Source of the DNA: Methanobacteriota archaeon
Lineage (GTDB): Archaea; Thermoplasmatota; Poseidoniia; Poseidoniales; Thalassarchaeaceae
Length of the DNA stretch: 13,857 nt
Direction: 5' to 3'
Assembly (NCBI GenBank): GCA_002685415.1
Contig: NYXO01000006.1
Coordinates: 87,358-101,214, forward strand
Part shown: in pieces, positions 1-6,929 of the stretch
How the letters are laid out: every line of letters begins with the position of its first letter
Numbering within the stretch: the first letter of the stretch is position 1
The notes under the pieces: model-generated
The model's database searches: none
What the model saw: only the letters and a program-made list of their open reading frames with translations
Told to the model about the DNA's origin: nothing
Position numbers and translations under genes: made by a program

Positions 1-627
1 TCCGGTTCCGGGAAATCTACTGTTCTTCGATGTATCAACAGATTGATTGAGCCCACAGAAGGAGCGATTGAACTACGTGGAGAACAGATTAACACCCCTA
101 ATGCGAATGTAAACGAAGTAAGAAGTAGAATAGGAATGGTTTTCCAGTCTTTCGAGTTATTTTCCCATTTGAAAGTATTAGATAATGTAACTCTAGGTTT
201 ACGCCATGTTCGCGGAATGAGTAAATCCGAGGCAGAAGAAGTGGCTTTAGATGTGCTAGAAAGAGTCGATATGCTGGAAAGGATTGAGGCCTATCCCGGT
301 AATTTATCCGGTGGACAAAAACAACGTGTTGCGATTGCCAGAGCGTTAGCAATGAAGCCGGAAGTCATTCTATTCGATGAACCTACAAGCGCATTAGACC
401 CAGAGTTGATTGGATCTGTATTGCAAACTATTCGTGGATTATCTGATGAGGGAATGACAATGGTTATTGTCACTCACGAAATTAATTTCGCCAGGGATGT
501 AGCCGACAGAATCGTCTATTTAGATCAGGGCAAGGTAGCTGAAGAAGGCCCTTCCTCAATAATCAACCAGCCAAAGACTGAGCGCCTTCAGAGATTCCTC
601 TCTTCTATGCATGAAGAAAATACCTGA
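1..627 (+). CDS. Polar amino-acid ABC transporter ATP-binding protein (GlnQ-like), 5' truncated by window edge
   Basis: This is the ATPase subunit of an ABC importer, probably for polar amino acids, and should act at the inner face of the cytoplasmic membrane. The frame is open from base 1 and 208 residues are visible. It opens within Walker A (SGSGKST, residues 1-7), followed by a Q-loop (VFQ), the signature LSGGQKQR, Walker B with the catalytic Glu (ILFDEP), the D-loop SALD and the switch His (VTHE). The Q-loop surroundings (FELFSHLKVLDNV) and the C-terminal tail closely resemble GlnQ/HisP-type ATPases, which run to about 240-250 residues, so roughly 35 N-terminal residues are missing. A TTG at 43 could be taken for a start but lies inside the domain. 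The permease and binding protein are probably upstream, outside the window. The exact substrate cannot be read from the ATPase. The gene converges on gdhA with 3 bp between the stop codons. Confidence 0.93.
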   Translation, partial: SGSGKSTVLRCINRLIEPTEGAIELRGEQINTPNANVNEVRSRIGMVFQSFELFSHLKVLDNVTLGLRHVRGMSKSEAEEVALDVLERVDMLERIEAYPGNLSGGQKQRVAIARALAMKPEVILFDEPTSALDPELIGSVLQTIRGLSDEGMTMVIVTHEINFARDVADRIVYLDQGKVAEEGPSSIINQPKTERLQRFLSSMHEENT

Positions 628-630
628 CCC

Positions 631-2112
<1,482 letters not shown>

Positions 2113-3429
2113 TCAACCAAAGAGATATCTTTCAGCTAATTCTGCGACTGGTTTCTCGTATCCTGAGAGAGTCATTACGTATACTACTGCTTGACTAACT
2201 TGTCTCTTTCTCAGAGCATCTGCTATTGGAGTATGTTCACTCATCTTTCTAGTTCTACCATCATCACCAATAATTCGAATATCAACAGCATCCATTCTAG
2301 GCTCAGATAATAGAAGTTTGACACTAGGGACATCAATTGCAACATACCCTGGTTCTAGACCTGCTCGATGAGCCAGATCATCTTCAATTTCTCTTCTCTT
2401 CTTCGAACTGTTTGCGATTTCAATTAATCGTTCTATTTGGGAATCTGACAAATCTCCCTGTCTTCTACTTGTAGCAACCTTTAGCATTTGACGATACTTT
2501 AGTCGCCTCATCATATCTCTAGAGTAATCCCCAGCTTCGTAAAGTGCTTGCCAAATTTCCGCATCGACACTTCTCTGCATATCTTTGGGGTCCGGGAGTG
2601 AATCTTCCGAACGCTCTACTGCTCTACTAAGCATGACCTCCGTCACTCTTGTTACCCGGTGGAAATAAACGGCACTATACATCAAACCTCTAGCAAGTAA
2701 CATCCCTTCTAGAGAAGCAAGACCTCCCTCTTCAACAGCAATGTCACCTCCATGTCTTCTTAGGCATGAAATCAAACGATGGTGGTCAACAATTCCATGG
2801 GTGACTCCTGTAAAATGAGAGTCACGCAATAGGTAATCCATCTGATCGCAATCTACCGGGCCGTGAACCAAATGGCCGAGAGTTTTGTCCTCTGCCACCA
2901 GATCTTCCTTACCATCGGTCCAAGACAGTAGAGTTCTCTCTGAGCCCTTTGCATCTGGTCCTCGGATCAAACTGGCAACATCTTCTGGTTCAATATTGTA
3001 AGATTCTAGAATATCAGGAATCCGTTTTCTGTTTTCAAAAATGGACTCTTCGCCTTTCCTTAGTACATCATATTCACCAAGGATTATACCTTCAGTAATT
3101 GACATATGGTCGAGTCCACCTCTTTCATGCAGTATGTGTTCAAGTGTGTGTGAATACGGACCATGCCCCACATCATGCAACATTCCTGCGACTTGAACCA
3201 GTGTCTTTTCTGAGTCATCTAATGACATTGCATCCGCCATCATCCCCCCTACATGGGATACTCCAAGTGAATGTTCGAAACGTGTATGGTGAGCCCCGGG
3301 AAATACGAGATGTGCAAGACCTAATTGTTTGATATGACTCAGTTTGTTCATTTCTGGCGTAGAGAGCAATTCTTCCCTGACTCCATCAAGAGAAATTTGC
3401 CCATGAATTGTGTCGTTGATGACCTTCAT
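2113..3429 (-). CDS. HD-domain phosphohydrolase, COG1078 / SAMHD1-like family
   Basis: This is a predicted metal-dependent phosphohydrolase of 438 residues. Family relatives include the SAMHD1 and EF1143-type dNTP triphosphohydrolases and many uncharacterised COG1078 proteins, so a dNTPase role in nucleotide pool control is plausible but not proven. The metal-binding set is complete: HTRFEHSLG with His53, the HD pair at 85-86 in LHDVGHGPYSH, and DCDQMDYLLRDSHFTG with the expected Asp195. The N-terminus (KVINDTIHG) is typical of the family, and the last 150 residues form a variable C-terminal region. The start is an ATG, with AGGTTG about 5 bases before it as a moderate ribosome binding site. 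The gene is divergent from the RHH regulator and probably cotranscribed with gdhA. No signal peptide or membrane segment is visible, so it is cytoplasmic. Confidence 0.88.
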   Translation of the reverse strand: MKVINDTIHGQISLDGVREELLSTPEMNKLSHIKQLGLAHLVFPGAHHTRFEHSLGVSHVGGMMADAMSLDDSEKTLVQVAGMLHDVGHGPYSHTLEHILHERGGLDHMSITEGIILGEYDVLRKGEESIFENRKRIPDILESYNIEPEDVASLIRGPDAKGSERTLLSWTDGKEDLVAEDKTLGHLVHGPVDCDQMDYLLRDSHFTGVTHGIVDHHRLISCLRRHGGDIAVEEGGLASLEGMLLARGLMYSAVYFHRVTRVTEVMLSRAVERSEDSLPDPKDMQRSVDAEIWQALYEAGDYSRDMMRRLKYRQMLKVATSRRQGDLSDSQIERLIEIANSSKKRREIEDDLAHRAGLEPGYVAIDVPSVKLLLSEPRMDAVDIRIIGDDGRTRKMSEHTPIADALRKRQVSQAVVYVMTLSGYEKPVAELAERYLFG

Positions 3430-3482
3430 GATACAACCTGCAGTGCTCCGAGATAACCATCCCCCTTCAACTGAACTGAGAT

Positions 3483-3490
3483 GGATAAAT
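3483..3490 (-). promoter_or_regulatory. Possible TATA box of the HD gene
   Basis: On the - strand this reads ATTTATCC, an A/T-rich TATA-like element 54-61 bases before the HD gene ATG. This would place the transcription start near 3458 and leave a leader of about 30 bases holding the AGGTTG element. No purine-rich BRE stands out, so the call is weak. Confidence 0.28.
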
Positions 3491-3536
3491 GATGGAAGAT
3501 TGAGAGAATTGGAGAATGTTACTGAAATTTTCCATT

Positions 3537-3567
3537 AATTGTAATTCATTTGTACTACAATTGCAAT
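3537..3567. promoter_or_regulatory. Candidate operator cluster upstream of the RHH gene
   Basis: Two near-identical, nearly palindromic elements, AATTGTAAT (3537-3545) and AATTGCAAT (3559-3567), are spaced exactly 22 bases apart, two helical turns. Between them, overlapping the second, lies an inverted repeat TTGTA-C-TACAA (3550-3560). The cluster ends 3 bases before the TATA-like element of the RHH gene, covering the BRE position. RHH proteins commonly bind short direct or inverted repeats as cooperative dimers and often repress themselves, so this is a reasonable autoregulatory site. The repeats are seen directly; the binding is inferred. Confidence 0.45.
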
Positions 3568-3570
3568 ACG

Positions 3571-3577
3571 TTTAATA
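3571..3577 (+). promoter_or_regulatory. TATA-like promoter element of the RHH gene
   Basis: TTTAATA lies 38-44 bases before the GTG start. With the usual archaeal spacing of about 25 bases, transcription would start near 3598-3602, just before or at the AGGAGG ribosome binding site, giving a very short leader. The octamer GGCGGTCT (3584-3591) lies between this box and the predicted start. Confidence 0.5.
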
Positions 3578-3614
3578 CCCCAAGGCGGTCTCAGAAGTTT
3601 AGGAGGAAGGCAGT

Positions 3615-3980
3615 GTGGCAGGTCAAAGCCCTATGATTTCGTTAAGGATTCCAGAAGACTACTTGCTCGAACTTGAGCGTAAGGTAGGGTTCGATGGGAT
3701 GAGAAACAAGTCTGATGTTATTCGAGAAGCCATCAGGAGATTTCTGGCAACACCTGCATTTTCCTCCGGCACCCGTATCGAGGTAGAATTAGGGCCTGAC
3801 CTGAGTGTTCGTTTGGATGACTTTTGTCGAATTCATGGAGAACAACCAGATGTAGTCCTGAGATATGCGGCGCGCGAACACATAGCGCGTTCCTCTACTG
3901 ACGATGCGACAGTCGATGCAGTGCTTAGTAAGCGCCTGGAAGAGCTTCGTGCTCGATTTGACGATTCGACTGAACAATGA
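3615..3980 (+). CDS. Ribbon-helix-helix transcriptional regulator, apparently with two tandem RHH units
   Basis: This is a predicted DNA-binding regulator of 121 residues. Residues 7-45 form a typical CopG/NikR-like RHH unit: a short strand (ISLRIP), then two helices around RNKSDVIREAIRRFL. Residues 54-92 repeat the same pattern: a strand (IEVELG), a helix (LSVRLDDFCRIHG), a turn and a helix (DVVLRYAAREHIA), with hydrophobic positions that align to the first unit. The last 25 residues are a charged helix. The GTG start has a strong AGGAGG 8 bases upstream (3601-3606); an internal ATG at 3636 would remove only seven residues that precede the strand. No NikR-type metal-binding domain is evident. 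The gene is divergent from the HD gene and precedes the helicase on the same strand. The effector and targets are unknown. Confidence 0.82.
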   Translation: MAGQSPMISLRIPEDYLLELERKVGFDGMRNKSDVIREAIRRFLATPAFSSGTRIEVELGPDLSVRLDDFCRIHGEQPDVVLRYAAREHIARSSTDDATVDAVLSKRLEELRARFDDSTEQ

Positions 3981-3990
3981 GGTGAGAGAC

Positions 3991-4215
3991 ATGGGTGAGA
4001 ATGGGATGCACTCAAACTCCGCGGGGGGGCGGCATAGTCGCCCCTCCGCACAATCATCATCTCCTGCAGTCTTCACAGTAGGATTCAATGGTCTTCGAAA
4101 GAGAGCTAAACTATCCAATGCGGTAGGTTACTCGCCATCGGATGCTCCTCGACACAATCGACCTGACCTTTCGCCACGTAGCAGACATCATGATCTAGAG
4201 AATCGTGATAATTGA
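3991..4215 (+). CDS. Possible small basic protein of 74 residues, unrecognised
   Basis: I do not recognise this product. The case for a gene is translational: GGTGA lies 5 bases before the ATG, the same arrangement as at gdhA, and the ATG comes 11 bases after the RHH stop codon. The peptide is rich in Arg, Ser, His, Asn and Pro, has no membrane segment, and is probably disordered. Against it, codons 11-20 encode a run of seven G and a 13-bp hairpin that would hinder ribosomes, and the composition is not clearly that of a folded protein. It could be a leader peptide, a small nucleic-acid-binding protein, or chance translation of an untranslated RNA. The frame also stays open upstream of the ATG, to 3904, inside the RHH gene. 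Confidence 0.35.
   Translation: MGENGMHSNSAGGRHSRPSAQSSSPAVFTVGFNGLRKRAKLSNAVGYSPSDAPRHNRPDLSPRSRHHDLENRDN
4021..4049 (+). promoter_or_regulatory. Very strong 13-bp RNA hairpin
   Basis: The left arm (4021-4033, with seven consecutive G) pairs with the right arm (4037-4049) across an ATA loop. All 13 positions pair on the + strand RNA, 11 as Watson-Crick pairs and 2 as G-U. The arms are far more GC-rich than the surroundings. It lies 40 bases after the RHH stop codon. It could protect or process the RHH mRNA end, or attenuate reading into downstream genes. No T-tract follows, so intrinsic termination of the usual kind is not supported. Confidence 0.6.
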
Positions 4216-4230
4216 AACTCAACACACACC

Positions 4231-4253
4231 GTCCCGCCCAATTCGGGCGGGGC
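4231..4253 (+). terminator. GC-rich hairpin, possible transcript end of the RHH unit
   Basis: CCCGCCC and GGGCGGG form a perfect 7-bp stem around an AATTC loop, extendable to 9 bp with one G-U pair. It lies 15 bases after the stop of the small ORF. Only a pyrimidine-rich stretch (CCATTCCTTCC) follows, not the T-run expected of an archaeal terminator. A transcript-end or stabilising role is therefore only likely. Confidence 0.4.
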
Positions 4254-4332
4254 ACACCCATTCCTTCCAGATCAGCCCTGCTGATCATTTGATCATCAGT
4301 GGCAATTTAGCAATTATTTCTGATATCTAATT

Positions 4333-4380
4333 TAGACCGCTTTTCAATAATTGAGAGAGCCAATATTCTTGGGCGGTCTA
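4333..4380. promoter_or_regulatory. Inverted repeat TAGACCGC / GCGGTCTA around the helicase promoter
   Basis: Two perfect 8-base arms (4333-4340 and 4373-4380) are separated by 32 AT-rich bases. The right arm, with the preceding G, carries GGCGGTCT, also found in the RHH gene leader at 3584-3591. In both places the octamer lies a few bases after a TATA-like box, where a bound repressor could block transcription. The repeat is seen directly; operator function is inferred. Confidence 0.4.
4361..4367 (+). promoter_or_regulatory. TATA-like element of the helicase gene
   Basis: CAATATT lies 31-37 bases before the ATG, preceded by a purine-rich GAGAGAG stretch. Standard spacing puts the transcription start near 4390-4395, making an almost leaderless transcript, which fits the absence of any ribosome binding site before this ATG. 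An alternative box at 4344-4350 would give a leader of about 25 bases. Confidence 0.4.
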
Positions 4381-4397
4381 TCAGCAGCCAAGAAACC

Positions 4398-6416
4398 ATG
4401 ACGGCGGAAGTAGTCGATTCTTCGACGAGATACTTCGCTCACCCTGAGGCTAGGGAATCTCAGTCAGACATGATATCAGATGGGATTGAGGCCTTGTTGT
4501 GCGAGGGCACTTTGCTAGCTTCAGCCCCCACTGGGATAGGGAAAACGGCTGCCTCATTAGCTAGCGCAATCAAGGTACAGAGATCGAGTTCTGATAATTT
4601 GAAGGTTTTATTCCTCACAGGTCGACAATCACAACATAAGATTGTAGTAGACACCGTATTGAAAATCAACCAAAAACTTGGATCAACTGAGCCATCAATA
4701 CGATTGGTAGATTTAATCGGTCGTGAAGGCATGTGTCAAAATGTAGACAGAATGACTGGGAAATGTGATTGTGAAGATCAATTAGACGGGACGATGAGGG
4801 AGGAATTGAGAGCCGACATGCAAGCGAATATTCTCCGAAGGGCGACTCATGTTGATGAATTAATCCAGAATAGTAGACGTGTTAATCTCTGCCCATGGGC
4901 AACAGCAAGAGAGGCTGTGAAGAATTGTGACATATTGGTTTGTGATTACAATCACGTTTTCATCGATAGTGTTAGGGAAGCATCGTTAGCTTCTATGGGG
5001 GTAGATATTGAAAACACTATTTTGGTTGTAGATGAAGCACATAATTTACCAGATAGAGTACGTAATGGGATGGAACGTAGAATAATTTCTAACACCTTTC
5101 GAGATGCTAGATTCGAAGTACAAGAACACTTGGAAACTGCCATTGAATTGGCTTCATCTAAGGGAGAAGATGTAGAATTAGATGAAATGGAGTGGGCTGA
5201 AAGATCGCTTAAACGCCTTCAATCCCAAATGCCTGCTTGGTTCTCAGCAAGAGAAAAGGAATTGGCTCGCTCTGATGAGGATGATATGCAAGTTGAGACA
5301 AAAAACCTACTAGAAGAAATGGAAAGTATACTCAACGAAACCCTGGAAGAAAAAACGAAAGGAAAATTCTCTAGCCTTCATAGACTCGTAGCACAACTAT
5401 ACTCTGTACGTGTTGATCTAGAAAATGAGGATGATGACGAGAGGGAAACAAGCAGTGAAAGGTTGGCTGCATTCATTACAACTTGTGGGAAATATGAAAA
5501 TTCATCCGCTCTTGTATTGGTTTTTGACAAATTACTGGATGAACCTAGGGTGAGATCATTTCTTCTCGACCCCGGAGTCGTATCCGGACCGCTGTTCTCA
5601 TCTTGCCGTGGCTCCATACTCATGTCAGGAACCTTATACCCCCCTGAAATGTATCGAGATCTACTGCGATTACCTGAAGATGAACAGAAGCGAGTTTTCG
5701 CAAAGGACTATGATTCTCCATTCTTATCTGAAAGGAGACCTGTTTTAGTTGCTCAAAATACTACTTCTAGATACACAGAACGTGGAGAGGCCAATACTAA
5801 CAATATACGTGATCATGTGATAGAGATATTACGAAATACGCCAGGTCATGTTGCGCTTTTTGCTCAAAGCTATGCTATGCTGGATATGGTACTGGACGAT
5901 TACCGGTGGGTGCCTTGGGGAATTAAAATAGAGAAAGAGAACCCTCGGATGAGTAAGCGACAAGTCTCAGAAATGGTTGAAAATCTATATCGTAAACGCA
6001 GAACAAATGACAGAATTATGCTTTGTGGAGTTCTCTCGGGAAAATTAGCGGAAGGTGTTGATTATCCTGAAAATATACTGGACGCAGTAATTTGCATTGG
6101 ACTACCTGTACCACCCCCAAGCGCACGACAGAAAGCATTGACAGAATATTGTCAAGATAAGTTTGGAATTAATTCTGCGAGAAGATATTCTAGCCATCAA
6201 CCTGCGGTAAACAGTGTACTACAAGCGATTGGTCGACCAATAAGGAAAGCCGAGGATAGAGCACTTGTAGTGATACTAGAAAAAAGAATTAGAGAAAAGC
6301 CGTACAAATTTTGTATCCCTAACAACCTCATGGTGATGAGATGCCAAGACGCGGAGAGAACTGGTCGTCTTGCCAAGAGGTTCTTCCAACGCTTTCCGGA
6401 ACCAGCTATAGAGTGA
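4398..6416 (+). CDS. XPD/Rad3-like superfamily 2 DNA helicase with Fe-S cysteines
   Basis: This is a predicted ATP-dependent 5'-3' DNA helicase of the Rad3/XPD/DinG group (COG1199), of 672 residues, likely acting in DNA repair. Motifs in order are Walker A SAPTGIGKT (Lys49); four candidate Fe-S cysteines at 113, 123, 125 and 165; Walker B VVDEAH (211-215, a DEAH box); motif III SGT (410-412); motif V GKLAEGVDYP (548-557); and motif VI QAIGRPIR (609-616), followed by the family's DRALVVILEKR. The charged helical stretch 250-350 takes the place of the XPD Arch domain. It is somewhat longer than many archaeal XPD proteins (about 550-600). The ATG at 4398 places the nucleotide-binding motif at the usual distance and has no ribosome binding site, as expected for a nearly leaderless gene. 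A small Hsp20-like gene follows after 51 bp. Confidence 0.93.
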   Translation: MTAEVVDSSTRYFAHPEARESQSDMISDGIEALLCEGTLLASAPTGIGKTAASLASAIKVQRSSSDNLKVLFLTGRQSQHKIVVDTVLKINQKLGSTEPSIRLVDLIGREGMCQNVDRMTGKCDCEDQLDGTMREELRADMQANILRRATHVDELIQNSRRVNLCPWATAREAVKNCDILVCDYNHVFIDSVREASLASMGVDIENTILVVDEAHNLPDRVRNGMERRIISNTFRDARFEVQEHLETAIELASSKGEDVELDEMEWAERSLKRLQSQMPAWFSAREKELARSDEDDMQVETKNLLEEMESILNETLEEKTKGKFSSLHRLVAQLYSVRVDLENEDDDERETSSERLAAFITTCGKYENSSALVLVFDKLLDEPRVRSFLLDPGVVSGPLFSSCRGSILMSGTLYPPEMYRDLLRLPEDEQKRVFAKDYDSPFLSERRPVLVAQNTTSRYTERGEANTNNIRDHVIEILRNTPGHVALFAQSYAMLDMVLDDYRWVPWGIKIEKENPRMSKRQVSEMVENLYRKRRTNDRIMLCGVLSGKLAEGVDYPENILDAVICIGLPVPPPSARQKALTEYCQDKFGINSARRYSSHQPAVNSVLQAIGRPIRKAEDRALVVILEKRIREKPYKFCIPNNLMVMRCQDAERTGRLAKRFFQRFPEPAIE

Positions 6417-6467
6417 GATTCAGACAATGGATTCATCAAAGTCGGATTATTCGCAAGGTTGAGTGAT

Positions 6468-6929
6468 ATGTGGCGGAAGGTCGAAATTTTAGGTTCCGAG
6501 ACCCTTGGTGAAGAATTAGATGACACTCTGGATAGAGGATTGGATATAGATGCCGAGACCATGCACAAACGATTTTTGGCAGACCTTCCGCATCTTGAAT
6601 CGGCAAAAAATAATCATAACGAGGTATTGACTCAAATTTCTGGTAGAATAGATGAGTCAAAGACAAATTCTAGGTCATTGGATTCAGATAGTGTTGCCTT
6701 CGATGAATTAGATCGAGAGGCGGCGAAAGCGGGATTTGAAATCAGTTTAGATATGGATTCTTTAACTGAACTTTCGGTAACTACGTCAATAGACGATGGT
6801 AGAAGATTAGTCCGAGTGATTGCCCCTGAACGCTTCGGAGGGATGATTCACACCCTTTCAGTTCCAGCGTCAATGGATGTTGATTCGGCAATCCTTACAG
6901 ATGGAATTCTTCATCTGAATTTTGATTGA
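6468..6929 (+). CDS. Small protein with a C-terminal Hsp20/p23-like domain
   Basis: This acidic cytoplasmic protein has 153 residues from the ATG at 6468. The C-terminal third resembles an alpha-crystallin/Hsp20 or CS/p23 beta-sandwich: FEISLDM, then strands around DGRRLVRVIAP, the FGGMIHTLSVPASMD segment that parallels the FxRxxxLPxxVD segment of small heat-shock proteins, and DGILHLNF at the GVLxI position. The protein ends right there, without the usual IxI tail. The N-terminal 90 residues are helical, charged and unrecognised. GGTTGA lies 5 bases before this ATG; a TTG at 6459 would add three residues. The gene follows the helicase and may share its transcript. A chaperone or scaffold role is only a suggestion from the fold, and I did not find a close known family. 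Confidence 0.6.
   Translation: MWRKVEILGSETLGEELDDTLDRGLDIDAETMHKRFLADLPHLESAKNNHNEVLTQISGRIDESKTNSRSLDSDSVAFDELDREAAKAGFEISLDMDSLTELSVTTSIDDGRRLVRVIAPERFGGMIHTLSVPASMDVDSAILTDGILHLNFD

Larger units (their letters stand above)
4216..4397. other. Structured intergenic stretch before the helicase gene
   Basis: Together with the doubtful small ORF, 417 bases (3981-4397) lack a confident gene. From left to right this part holds a GC hairpin (4231-4253), two GATC-containing palindromic units (4270-4299), an AT-rich stretch, and an inverted repeat TAGACCGC / GCGGTCTA (4333-4340 and 4373-4380) around the presumed helicase promoter. I see no tRNA-like fold and no match to the conserved cores of RNase P RNA or SRP RNA. 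Confidence 0.6.

Noticed and set aside
3789..4118. Antisense ORF of 109 residues across the end of the RHH gene
   Set aside because: It overlaps a well-supported gene, has no ribosome binding site, and has no recognisable motif.
3981..4260. Known structured RNA such as tRNA, RNase P RNA or SRP RNA
   Set aside because: The strong hairpins invited the idea, but I found no T-arm/anticodon arrangement and none of the conserved core sequences of those RNAs.
4106..4288. Antisense ORF of 60 residues in the intergenic stretch
   Set aside because: It runs through the GC hairpin and GATC palindromes, has no start signal, and its peptide shows no domain pattern.
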